Position numbers and translations under genes: made by a program. From NCBI GenBank assembly GCA_945900935.1, contig CAMDKT010000030.1, positions 1 to 18,883 of the forward strand: DNA of 18,883 bases, given 5' to 3'. The notes beneath the pieces were generated by a model. The model was not told where the DNA came from. It did no database searches and saw nothing but the letters and a program-made list of their open reading frames with translations. Within the stretch, counting starts at the first letter, position 1, and each line of letters begins with the position of its first letter. Origin of the DNA: Candidatus Sulfopaludibacter sp. SbA3. Its GTDB lineage: Bacteria > Acidobacteriota > Terriglobia > Bryobacterales > Bryobacteraceae. This document shows positions 6,270-14,220 of the stretch, in pieces.

Positions 6270-8291
6270 ATGCGATTACTCACCCTTACCTTACCTGCCG
6301 TGCTGGCGCTAGCCGCTGGACTTGGCGTATCGGCGCAATCGGCGGCGCCTACCGTCCGATTTGCTCTTCCGGAGCGCACCCGGCTGCTCCAAGGCCAACT
6401 TGTGGATTTGGTCATTGAAGTCCGAAATGCCCAGGCCGTCAGCAACCTGAAGGTGATGGCCGGGACGCAGGACTTAACCGCACGCTTCGCGGCGCCGGTG
6501 AAGGCCGAACTGGATTGCGACACATCCGCTGACCTCGTTCTCCGCGCCAATCTACAGTCGTTCGAAACGGCCGGCGATATTCCGCTGACGGTCTCCCTGA
6601 CCGCCGATGGCGCGAGCGTGACTGACACACGCACTCTCTCAATCCGCGAATTCAACTTGCCCGCCAACCAGCGCCGCAACATTGTCCTGTTCATAGGCGA
6701 CGCGATGGGCACGGCGTACCGCGATGCGGCACGCCTGGTTTCCCGCTCCATCGTTGACGGACATGGCAAGAACTCCTTCCGGGAAGGATTCTTCGACGAT
6801 CTGTTGGAAATGGACAAGATGCCAATCACCGGAATGTCGATGACGTACGGCACGGACTCGATCGTGCCGGATTCGGCGAACACGGGGACGGCTTGGGCGA
6901 CGGGGAACAAGAGTTTTCTGAACGCCGTGAATACTTTTGCCGATGGCACCGATTGCCGTTGGCGCTTCAATGGGATCACCAATGCCTCCACAGCCGGCTT
7001 TATCTATGACAATCCGCGCGTTGAGAATCTGTGGCAATACCTGAAGCGGCGCTACCAGTACCGTACCGGAATCGTCACGACGGCCGCGGTGACCGACGCG
7101 ACGCCTGCCGTCCAGGGCGCCTATGTCGGCTTCCGCGGGGCCCGGCTTGAAATCGCAAGGCAGTACCGGGAGAACCCCATGCTCGGCGGGCGTCCGGCCT
7201 TCGATGTGATACTCGGCGGCGGCACCGATCCATTCCTCGCCGCTGGGCGGCCCGACGGCCGGGACCTGCTTGGCGAGTTTCGCTCGCTTGGTTATCGCTA
7301 CGTCAGCACGGCTTCGGAACTTCGCGCGCTCTCTTACGGCCAGCCCGTGATCGGATTATTTAAGGGCTCGACTTCGCCGGCTCCCGCCAGCAATGGCATT
7401 ACGACCGCGGCCGACATCAACATGGACGTGGCCTACGACAAGTTGGGGATGCAGCGCCCGGCATCGGAGCCGACGGCCAATCTCGGCTCGTTTACGGACC
7501 AGCCGATGCTGGACCAGATGACCGGAAAGGCTATTGAAGTGCTGTCTTCCGGCTTTACTCAGACGCCGTTCATTCTGATGGTGGAAGCCGCCTCCATTGA
7601 CAAACAGTCGCACGGGAATCAGGCCGGAGGCACGATCTGGGACGTGATCGAAATGGATAAGTCGATTGGCGTTGCGCGCGCCTGGGCCGCTCGGCGTCCG
7701 GCGAAGGATACTCTCATTGTGGTTACCGCCGACCACGATCAATCCATGCATATTATCGGCGTTTCGAATATTCCGGACGCGGAGTACTTTAATCGCTCGA
7801 AGGCAGAGAAGGTCTCCTTCAAGACTCCGGTGGGCGACCAGGATTTCACGGTTTACGGCGACTCTTTTTCCAACGCCCGCGCCGGGCTGCCGTTTGTGAA
7901 CGGCAGCGCGGGCGCGTCCAATAATGGCGGCGTTTCCGGCATGCCGGGATCGTTCGCTCCCACCGCGTCTTCGTCGAATCCCGGTTCCAGTACCTATTCC
8001 ACCTATTTCGGCAGCCCAGCCTATACCTTGGATAATAAGACTGGTTACCCTGCCAACAGCGGCCCGGGCCTGCGCCGTATCGCTGTCGGGTTCCGCACGG
8101 GCGACCATACCGGTTCCAGCGTGCCCGTCTCGGCCGAAGGTCCCGGCGCATTCCTCTTCACTGGGTATATGGATCAGTCGGACATCTTTTTCAAGATGGC
8201 CGCGACGCTCTCCACAGATACTAGTGAGGGAGATCGTCTCGTCGATCTTTTACAGGGTAACAAGGCCTTGCCGCGAACCGTAGGGAAGTAG
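6270..8291 (+). CDS. secreted PhoA-like alkaline phosphatase with an N-terminal extension
   Basis: A 673-residue protein from ATG 6270 (a TTG four codons earlier is less likely). The signal peptide ends near SAQ at 21-23. Residues ~27-130 form a beta-rich, Ig-like extension before the catalytic domain. The metal and active-site motifs are complete: D144 in FIGDAMG, Thr205 in DSANTGTA, D276/T278 in DATPA, E439, D444 and H448 in VEAASIDKQSH, D488/H489 in TADHD, and H613 in GDHTG. The D276 and K445 pair matches the magnesium-site Asp/Lys of the E. coli enzyme, but the nucleophile position holds Thr, not Ser; Thr nucleophiles are known in other alkaline phosphatases. It hydrolyses phosphate monoesters, probably in the periplasm. 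A Gly/Ser/Asn-rich insert at ~540-600 lies before the last metal His. The next gene starts two bases later. Confidence 0.93.
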   Translation: MRLLTLTLPAVLALAAGLGVSAQSAAPTVRFALPERTRLLQGQLVDLVIEVRNAQAVSNLKVMAGTQDLTARFAAPVKAELDCDTSADLVLRANLQSFETAGDIPLTVSLTADGASVTDTRTLSIREFNLPANQRRNIVLFIGDAMGTAYRDAARLVSRSIVDGHGKNSFREGFFDDLLEMDKMPITGMSMTYGTDSIVPDSANTGTAWATGNKSFLNAVNTFADGTDCRWRFNGITNASTAGFIYDNPRVENLWQYLKRRYQYRTGIVTTAAVTDATPAVQGAYVGFRGARLEIARQYRENPMLGGRPAFDVILGGGTDPFLAAGRPDGRDLLGEFRSLGYRYVSTASELRALSYGQPVIGLFKGSTSPAPASNGITTAADINMDVAYDKLGMQRPASEPTANLGSFTDQPMLDQMTGKAIEVLSSGFTQTPFILMVEAASIDKQSHGNQAGGTIWDVIEMDKSIGVARAWAARRPAKDTLIVVTADHDQSMHIIGVSNIPDAEYFNRSKAEKVSFKTPVGDQDFTVYGDSFSNARAGLPFVNGSAGASNNGGVSGMPGSFAPTASSSNPGSSTYSTYFGSPAYTLDNKTGYPANSGPGLRRIAVGFRTGDHTGSSVPVSAEGPGAFLFTGYMDQSDIFFKMAATLSTDTSEGDRLVDLLQGNKALPRTVGK

Positions 8292-8293
8292 AG

Positions 8294-8830
8294 ATGCGCG
8301 GTTGTATGGTAATTATTGGGGCGTGGTTTATAGCCACGCCCTGGCTGTCGGCGCAGACTCCCCTTGCGGCTGCCGAAGTACTTCGATATTCGCTGGAGGA
8401 AACTCCGGCTCAACTCCTGCGCTGGCTTGGAAAGCCTGTCCAGATAGCAGATTCCGATTCGCAATTCCTCACATGGTATTACCAGACCGACGTTCAAGAT
8501 TTGCACGACCACTCCCATCTTCTTGTCTTTAGTAAGTCCAGCGGCAACCTCATCAGCGTTACGCGGAACTTTCACTTTCCCGTAACAGTGGATGCCCTTT
8601 TTCCGGAGGCGAAGAGCCAGACGCACTATTGGCCGACCGACGCCGACCGGCAGTGGAGCGTGCGCGTTCGTGTACTGGGCGAGGATCGCCTGGCCATCGC
8701 CATGGGAGTCCGTCAAACCGGGGATTCCACCACTCAAGTTGTCATCATTCCCCGGTCTCAATTGAAGACGTTTCTTCCCTGGCTTGACGAACGCCTTGCG
8801 GGGTCATCCGGGGCGGGCGGCTCGCAATGA
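8294..8830 (+). CDS. exported hypothetical protein, co-transcribed with the phosphatase
   Basis: A 178-residue protein starting two bases after the phosphatase stop; GGGAAG upstream of the ATG overlaps that gene's end. The N-terminus is a signal peptide ending WLSAQ. The mature part has a GKPVQIADSDSQFLTWYY stretch followed by strand-rich sequence. The G-x-P...W-x-Y pattern recalls small outer-membrane-assembly lipoproteins of the BamE/OmlA kind, but there is no lipobox Cys at the cleavage site and the resemblance is weak. No family is recognised. Its tight spacing suggests it is made with the phosphatase, perhaps as a periplasmic accessory. The ATG four codons later (8306) is an alternative start. 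Confidence 0.75.
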   Translation: MRGCMVIIGAWFIATPWLSAQTPLAAAEVLRYSLEETPAQLLRWLGKPVQIADSDSQFLTWYYQTDVQDLHDHSHLLVFSKSSGNLISVTRNFHFPVTVDALFPEAKSQTHYWPTDADRQWSVRVRVLGEDRLAIAMGVRQTGDSTTQVVIIPRSQLKTFLPWLDERLAGSSGAGGSQ

Positions 8831-8853
8831 ACTTGTTACGTGGAGTTCATTGC
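8824..8853 (+). terminator. hairpin overlapping the stop codon, possible attenuator or terminator
   Basis: GCAATGAACT at 8824-8833 pairs perfectly with AGTTCATTGC at 8844-8853 around a 10-base loop. The upstream arm contains the TGA stop of the exported hypothetical gene. No T-run follows, so it is not a classic intrinsic terminator; it could limit read-through into the metallophosphoesterase gene or protect the mRNA 3' end. Confidence 0.4.
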
Positions 8854-8890
8854 ATATTCACGGCGTTTATGGACACTTGTGTAACCGACT

Positions 8891-10186
8891 ATGAAAATTC
8901 TTCTATTCTCCATTACCGTCGCTACTCTGGCGGCGCAAAACTTCGATATCGCGCTTATCGGCGACATGCCCTACGGGCCGGCTTCGGAGCCGAAATTTGA
9001 ACGCGTGATTGCCGATATCAACCGGCAGGCCGTTGATTTCACCATTCACATTGGCGATACCAAAAGCGGGTCCACCCGGTGTGACAACGTACACTACGGC
9101 AAGGTCGCCAATTGGTTCAACAGTTTCGACACGGGTCTGATTTACACGCCGGGCGACAACGAGTGGGCGGATTGTCTACGTGCTAATAACGGGGCCTATG
9201 ATCCATTGGACCGGCTCTCACTGGTCCGCAAGACTTACTTTGGGTCAAACCAGTCGCTGGGCCGCCGGCCGGTAACTGTCGTGCGGCAGAGTGAAGATCC
9301 AAAGTACGCGTTGTATGTTGAAAACGCCATGCTGGTGAAGGGTCCAGCTGTGTTCGGCACGATTCACGCTATTGGCAGCAACAACAATTTGGAGTACAAG
9401 CTGGTGCAGGGAGCGGCGAACACGTTTTACGACAACGACCGGGAGTTCACGGCCCGAAACGAAGCGAATGTGGCGTGGCTTCGGAAGATTTTCGCGACCG
9501 CAAAGCAGAACAAGTCGCTGGGCATTCTCCTGGCCATGCAGGCTAACATTTTTGATGGATTTTTCGAGACGGGTACGGGCAGCACGCGAAGCGGATTCGA
9601 GGAGTTTGTTAAAGTATTGCGCGATGAGACAAACGCCTTTGCCGGCGAGGTGGTTCTGGTTTCCGGCGATAGCCACTATATGCGCGTCGATAAGCCACTG
9701 ACGAACCGGTTTCCGGCCTGCACCGCTACTTCCGGAGACTGCAAAGCGTTTGACGCTTCGCTTGATGCTCGGGGTGCGCGCGTGATTAATTTCACGCGGG
9801 TAGAGGTGCCCGGGTCGGCTGACGTGCATTGGGCTCTGTGCCATGTTCGGCCGAATAGCCGAAATATCTTCCAGTTCGAGTTCATGATCGTGGCGGACAG
9901 GCCGGCTGGGGCGGCGGTGACGGCGGCGATCAGCGGTCCGGCGATGCTGGAAACGAATAGTCTCCAGGTGGGGCTGGATGCGTCCCAATCATCGACGCCC
10001 AACACCGGCGGACTCACGTATCGCTGGGACGTGCCGGCGGGGTATCCGCAGGCGGCTATTTTGAATGCCGGTACGGCGACGCCGACGATCCAGATGTCCA
10101 CTCGCGGGATCTATCAGTTCACGGTAACTGTTACGGACCGGACGGGCGCGGCGAACACGGCTACCGTCACTGTCCGGTATATTTAG
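8891..10186 (+). CDS. secreted calcineurin-like metallophosphoesterase with PKD-like C-terminal domain
   Basis: A 431-residue protein. The N-terminus MKILLFSITVATLAAQ is a short signal peptide. The metal-binding blocks of the calcineurin-like phosphoesterase superfamily are present in order: D25 in IGDMPYG, D56 in HIGDTKSG, N90 in TPGDNEW, and H262 in SGDSHYMR. A second His ligand may be that in the later DVHWALC stretch. Residues ~325-430 form a separate beta-sandwich resembling a PKD domain (LDASQS...GGLTYRWDVP...YQFTVTVTDRTG), probably for surface or polymer binding. The paired Cys residues (CDN at 64, DCL at 94, and C...C around 275-282) suggest disulfides in an oxidising compartment. The substrate is unknown. 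It follows the alkaline phosphatase pair after 60 bases and makes a second phosphoester-cleaving activity in the block. Confidence 0.88.
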   Translation: MKILLFSITVATLAAQNFDIALIGDMPYGPASEPKFERVIADINRQAVDFTIHIGDTKSGSTRCDNVHYGKVANWFNSFDTGLIYTPGDNEWADCLRANNGAYDPLDRLSLVRKTYFGSNQSLGRRPVTVVRQSEDPKYALYVENAMLVKGPAVFGTIHAIGSNNNLEYKLVQGAANTFYDNDREFTARNEANVAWLRKIFATAKQNKSLGILLAMQANIFDGFFETGTGSTRSGFEEFVKVLRDETNAFAGEVVLVSGDSHYMRVDKPLTNRFPACTATSGDCKAFDASLDARGARVINFTRVEVPGSADVHWALCHVRPNSRNIFQFEFMIVADRPAGAAVTAAISGPAMLETNSLQVGLDASQSSTPNTGGLTYRWDVPAGYPQAAILNAGTATPTIQMSTRGIYQFTVTVTDRTGAANTATVTVRYI

Positions 10187-10398
10187 CGGCGCTGATTACC
10201 GCGCGCACGGGAGCTCCGGTCCACGCTGTCCGGTATGCTCCTTGCGCTCGGATGCGCTCTGTGATTGTTCCGGCGCAAACACCGACAGGGAGCCGGGCAT
10301 TCGAGAATGGACATCTTGCGCCGGTTCGGGCGAGAGTCGAAACATGGATGCGGTGCCACGGCTGGTTGAGATTGCCGATTGTGCTTGTCGCCATTGCT
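10187..10398. other. intergenic stretch without a recognisable gene
   Basis: An open plus-strand frame runs through here into the antisense of the TonB receptor, but its product is Cys/Arg/Pro-rich and matches no family, so it is taken as spurious. No terminator hairpin was identified after the metallophosphoesterase stop. Confidence 0.5.
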
Positions 10399-10416
10399 GT
10401 CCAAATTAGCGGGTTA
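10399..10416 (+). repeat. candidate IS left end
   Basis: GTCCAAATTAGCGGGTTA lies just upstream of the transposase relic and is the inverted partner of 6144-6161 (16 of 18 bases). The placement, about 25 bases before the first ATG of the relic frame, fits an IS4-family left terminal repeat, but the true element boundary cannot be confirmed here. Confidence 0.35.
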
Positions 10417-10422
10417 GTCGAG

Positions 10423-10612
10423 ATGTGTGGGGCGCAGTGCACCGGCCAGTGCGAGGCTCAAGCTGTGTGCAAAGAATGCAGCATCTTTTCGCAGGTGTTG
10501 AAGCTGTTCCCGCGCGCGCAAATTCGAATCGGCGGTGAAGAAGCACAAGGCCGGGCGGCATGCGCGGGGCTGCAGCAGTTGGGGCCAGTTCCCGGCCATG
10601 CTGTTCTGCCAG
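10423..10612 (+). pseudogene. N-terminal fragment of an IS4-type transposase (DUF4372), frameshifted
   Basis: In the frame of ATG 10423 the translation reaches SIFSQVLKLFPRAQ, then the family sequence continues in the next frame as FESAVKKHKAGRHARG and SSWGQFPAMLFCQ. This is the conserved N-terminus of IS4-family transposases with a DUF4372 domain (normally FSQLL.LFPR..F, then ARG..SWGQF.AMLFCQL). One extra A in the run at 10520-10522 explains the frame change. Homology stops at CAG 10610-10612, seven bases before a large hairpin element. The catalytic DDE core is absent, so the fragment is dead. Confidence 0.75.
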
Positions 10613-10619
10613 ATACCTC

Positions 10620-10712
10620 GGCGCTCTCCAGAAATGATCCACTTGCCATAGGTGGGCAAGGCGTTATTATCCCCGGTCCAACCGGGTCGGCGGGTCAATT
10701 CTGGAGAGTGCC
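10620..10712 (+). repeat. 93-nt hairpin element with two internal hairpins
   Basis: Arms 10620-10640 and 10692-10712 are complementary at 18 of 21 positions; in RNA two of the other three would be G-U pairs. Between them lie two smaller perfect stems, 10642-10647 with 10654-10659 (CTTGCC/GGCAAG) and 10672-10677 with 10681-10686 (CCCGGT/ACCGGG). It sits where the transposase homology breaks off. It resembles a small non-autonomous (MITE-like or REP-like) element, but no target-site duplication is visible. Confidence 0.55.
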
Positions 10713-10844
10713 GAAGTGCCTTGCCCGCCAGCGGTTTGGCGGCGGCGCGGGTAACTCTATCAGAGTACAACTGGCTCAATTGTCGAGGGCACCGAGGGGA
10801 TCGCCCGGCCATTGGGGATCCGCCGCGGCTAATCGGACTATACC

Positions 10845-13800
10845 CTACCACTCCACTCGCACGCCCATGCGCATGGATCGCGCGCCGGGCAGATCGCCCG
10901 TGGACGAACCATTCACACCGCCCACTCCGGTGATGACACCGACGTTGGCCGCTTGCGTGATATTCACCTGCGGGTTGCTGAAGTTCTGCCGATTTAACAC
11001 GTTGGTTGCCGTTAGCTCCCAACGCAGCCGGATCTGCTCGCCGAATGCGAAGTTTTTGTACAATCCGGCGTGCCAGACATTGACGTCCGGCCCCTTAATG
11101 GTGCCTTTCGCCGACGTACCGAAGCGGCCCGCCGGCGGTGCGCCGAACGCGCTCGCGTTGAACCAGCGGTTGACCGACCGTTCGCTGTCCGGCAGAGTGG
11201 CATCGCGAAGATGGTCCGGCCGGATGGTTACGTTGGCGGGAGTACGGCTGGCGGTAAACGCCGTTCCAGTGGGATCGGGACCGCTCCACAGCGGCGTCAG
11301 AAATTGGCCCGAATAGAAGCTGTGTACTCCGGAGAACTCCCAACCCCCAACCGCCGCTTCCGCCCAGCGGGAAGCACTTGAAAGGAACGGACGCCCTTTG
11401 CCGAAGGGAAGCTGGTAGATGAAGTTCACACTGGTGCGATGAGTGGGAATGTCGGAGATGACGGCGCGTTCCCGCTGGCGATCAAACGGATTTTCCAGGC
11501 TCTCGCCCCGATTCATATCGCCGATATCACGCGCCCAAACCCAGGATCCCTGCACGTACAAACCCCGCGCCATTCGCCGTTCCACTTCCGTCGTCAGGCC
11601 ATTGTATTGGTGGCCGGCTCCGTTGGTGATGTAGGTGATCCCGGGATAGTTGGGGAACGGCCGTGGCTTGTCAACGAAAGCCCGCGCATCGGGTACCGGC
11701 GAGTTAAAGTTATACCCGTATTCGCCGTGACGGGTATTCGTACCGATGTAGGAGAGGCGAAACCCGGTATCCCAGTGCTGATGCTCCAAAGTTACGCTGT
11801 ACTGCATACTGTAAGGGATTTTCAGATCGGGGTTGACGGCGGCGGGCAGTCCCACAGTTGACGGCCCCGCCGCGCCAGTGCTGGGGAACACCCGGGGGAA
11901 GATCACGTCGGGGTTACCCACCGGGTTGGTGTAGGTTGGTTCATTCAACACAAACGGAATGCCCCCCTGGGTAAGCTGGCGCGGCACCACGTCGTAGAAG
12001 ATGCCGAAACCCGAGCGAAACACGGTCTTGTTGCCAAACGGGCGGTAGGCGACGCCGATGCGCGGCGCGAAGTTATTGCGGTCCGTGCGGACCAGCGTTC
12101 TTCCCGGTAATCCAACGGTTTTCGCTTCCACTACATCGACATAGTTGCGGGGGAAAAGCCGGCTTACCTTTCCGAGAGCTCCGTCTTCGACGACAATTTT
12201 GCCCGTGCCGATGTCGAATACGGAGGTGAGCTGTTTCTTTTCCTTCCATGGCTGGTGCAACTCATAGCGAAGGCCGACATTAACGGTCAGCTTCTTGTGG
12301 ACTTTCCAGTCGTCGGCGATGAAAAAATCATTCTGCCAGCGGAAGCGGTTGAGTTGAACCGGGGCGAAGGCACGGCTCGCGCTGGTTGGAATGCCCAATA
12401 GGAAATCCGCGTAGGGATGCCCTTGTCCCGTTTGTCCAGCGCTGGTGAAGCGATTTGAGAAGTCGACCGCACCGAACAAATTGGGGCTCGCGTTCAGACT
12501 GTCGTAGGCAATCCGGGTGAGCTCAAATCCAGCCTTGACGTTATGCTTGCCTCTGGTCCAGCTCACGTGATCCTGGATCTGCTCCAAGTGATTGCGGAAG
12601 CCCGGCCGGGTGTAATCGGGCTGTGTAATCGGTTGGAGACCGAGACCGGTCCAATTCACCTTGAGCAATCCACTGATGTTCGGTAGGTCCGGCGCCAGCC
12701 CGACAATGCCGAGGGAACTGACCAGTTGAGGACCATTGATCGGCCCCTCAACGGGATTGTTATTCAAAGCGAATCCCCAACGAGCTTCGTTCAGCAGGGC
12801 GGGGGTGAAGGTGTGCGTATACGACAGAACCGCGGCGCGATTGTCCCGCTGTTGGAAACGACGCCCGATGGACGGGAGGTTGCCTTCGAAGGTGTTGTTC
12901 CGGGCCTGAAAGTAGGTATATCGGCCGTAGAAGGCGTCGGCGTTCGAGAACCGATGATCGCCGCGAGCCGTCCAGTATTTGACCGGATCACGCGGGCGAG
13001 TGGCCTGCGAGCGGAAGTTCTGGCTGGCAAACACATTGGTAGCGCCGAAATTCGGCAACGGATAAAATCGGTCCTGAATCGCGCGTGAGACTGCGTTGAG
13101 GCGGTTTGCGGGAATTCGCCTGTCCGGGAATGGCTGGCCTGTTAAAGGATCGTAGATGGACGTGGTTGCCGGAAGTCCGGAGAAGTCGCCGGCCCGCCAT
13201 GCCGCCAAGGGAACGGTGGGGTTGAAGTTATCGGTCAGCAAGCTGCCTTTGGTCGTCTCATAGGAGCCAAAGAAGAACGTTTTGTTACGGCCGTTGTAGA
13301 TTTTTGGCAGAACGACAGGGCCGCCGATACTCCCGCCGGGCGTGTGAGAAACACCCGTTGGTCGAACCAGCGCAAACGGATTGCGAGCCCGGAACCAGGG
13401 GCTTTGGTAGTAGTCGAACACGTTGCCATGCAGTTTATTGGTTCCGCTCTTGGAGATCATGGTGACCTGGCCGATGGTGCCGAACTCGGCCGTGTTATTG
13501 GCCATGTCGATCTTCATCTCCTGGTAGGATTCGATGAAATTCAGCAGGGGACCAATCTGCGTATTGTCCACGCCGTCGGCCATCGTAATTCCGTCGATCG
13601 CCCAGTTCGATTGGTTTCCGCGGCTGCCGGCAAAACGAATGGTGCTGCTGCCGCCGCCGGCCTGCAGAACGTTCGGCGAAAGAGCGAGAAACGCCCAGGC
13701 GCTTCGAGTGTTCAGCGGCAGCGTCTTCATCAGATAGGCGTCTTTCGTATCGGAAATCCGCGCTGTCTCCGTTTCGATGAGTGCCGCTTCCGCGGTGACT

Positions 13801-14156
13801 TGGATGCTGCTGTCTACAGTTCCCACTTCAAGGGAAACATCCACACGGCGGATATCGCGAGACGCCAGGGTGACGTTCGTTGCCACGAAAGCTTTGAAGC
13901 CGGGCGCGTTGACGCGAACGGTGTAACTCCCCAATTGCAGTTGGGCTATCGTGTAATTGCCCGATTCGTTGGATGCGGACTGAACCGCGATATTCGTCTC
14001 GACATTCGTGGCTACAACTTGAGCCGACGGGACGACGGATCCGGTGGAGTCCGTCACGATGCCGGTGATGCTGGCAAACGTCGTTTGCGAGTGAAGCGGG
14101 GCAATCGTTAGTAGAGCGATGGCAACCAGCCCAGCGCGGCACGGATTGAAACACAT
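10845..14156 (-). CDS. TonB-dependent receptor, carboxypeptidase-regulatory-like (Oar type)
   Basis: A 1,103-residue outer-membrane protein. Start: ATG at 14156, seven bases after GGGAGG; an ATG four bases upstream opens a wrong frame. The signal peptide runs to about residue 23 (LHSQ). Residues ~27-107 are a carboxypeptidase-regulatory-like domain (SITGIVTDSTGSVVPSAQV...GNYTIAQLQLGSYTVRV). A plug domain follows at ~125-240, with INGxxxxD-like AIDGITMADG and TMISKSGTNKLHG. The rest is a beta-barrel, ending in an aromatic residue (RVEW), as usual for outer-membrane barrels. Large receptors of this type are abundant in Solibacter-like Acidobacteria and are thought to import glycan-derived or other large compounds; the substrate here is unknown. 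It lies divergent from the DUF1592 operon. A 3' fragment is duplicated at 5801-6090. Confidence 0.93.
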   Translation of the reverse strand: MCFNPCRAGLVAIALLTIAPLHSQTTFASITGIVTDSTGSVVPSAQVVATNVETNIAVQSASNESGNYTIAQLQLGSYTVRVNAPGFKAFVATNVTLASRDIRRVDVSLEVGTVDSSIQVTAEAALIETETARISDTKDAYLMKTLPLNTRSAWAFLALSPNVLQAGGGSSTIRFAGSRGNQSNWAIDGITMADGVDNTQIGPLLNFIESYQEMKIDMANNTAEFGTIGQVTMISKSGTNKLHGNVFDYYQSPWFRARNPFALVRPTGVSHTPGGSIGGPVVLPKIYNGRNKTFFFGSYETTKGSLLTDNFNPTVPLAAWRAGDFSGLPATTSIYDPLTGQPFPDRRIPANRLNAVSRAIQDRFYPLPNFGATNVFASQNFRSQATRPRDPVKYWTARGDHRFSNADAFYGRYTYFQARNNTFEGNLPSIGRRFQQRDNRAAVLSYTHTFTPALLNEARWGFALNNNPVEGPINGPQLVSSLGIVGLAPDLPNISGLLKVNWTGLGLQPITQPDYTRPGFRNHLEQIQDHVSWTRGKHNVKAGFELTRIAYDSLNASPNLFGAVDFSNRFTSAGQTGQGHPYADFLLGIPTSASRAFAPVQLNRFRWQNDFFIADDWKVHKKLTVNVGLRYELHQPWKEKKQLTSVFDIGTGKIVVEDGALGKVSRLFPRNYVDVVEAKTVGLPGRTLVRTDRNNFAPRIGVAYRPFGNKTVFRSGFGIFYDVVPRQLTQGGIPFVLNEPTYTNPVGNPDVIFPRVFPSTGAAGPSTVGLPAAVNPDLKIPYSMQYSVTLEHQHWDTGFRLSYIGTNTRHGEYGYNFNSPVPDARAFVDKPRPFPNYPGITYITNGAGHQYNGLTTEVERRMARGLYVQGSWVWARDIGDMNRGESLENPFDRQRERAVISDIPTHRTSVNFIYQLPFGKGRPFLSSASRWAEAAVGGWEFSGVHSFYSGQFLTPLWSGPDPTGTAFTASRTPANVTIRPDHLRDATLPDSERSVNRWFNASAFGAPPAGRFGTSAKGTIKGPDVNVWHAGLYKNFAFGEQIRLRWELTATNVLNRQNFSNPQVNITQAANVGVITGVGGVNGSSTGDLPGARSMRMGVRVEW

Positions 14157-14220
14157 ACATGCACCTCCCGAATAATCCGAAAATTATTAAAATCAGTATA
14201 TACTAGCGAACGATACGACC
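14157..14220. promoter_or_regulatory. divergent promoter region with a palindromic -10
   Basis: Only 64 AT-rich bases separate the TonB receptor (minus) from the DUF1592 cytochrome (plus). AGTATATACT at 14195-14204 is a perfect palindrome that reads TATACT on both strands, so one site could serve as the -10 box in both directions. For the plus gene it ends 16 bases before the ATG. For the minus gene it leaves room for a leader containing the GGGAGG ribosome-binding site. No clear -35 was seen for either. Confidence 0.45.

Noticed and set aside
7356..8108. 250-codon minus-strand open frame
   Set aside because: Antisense of the alkaline phosphatase, with no family motif.
10620..10712. Integron attC site
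   Set aside because: The hairpin lacks the paired RYYYAAC/GTTRRRY core sites and no integrase or cassette array is present.
10252..11316. 354-codon plus-strand open frame
   Set aside because: Its second half is antisense to the intact TonB receptor and its first half covers IS debris and a hairpin element; the product has no family features.
13344..14111. 255-codon plus-strand open frame
   Set aside because: Antisense of the receptor's signal, regulatory-like and plug regions; composition is that of a shadow frame.
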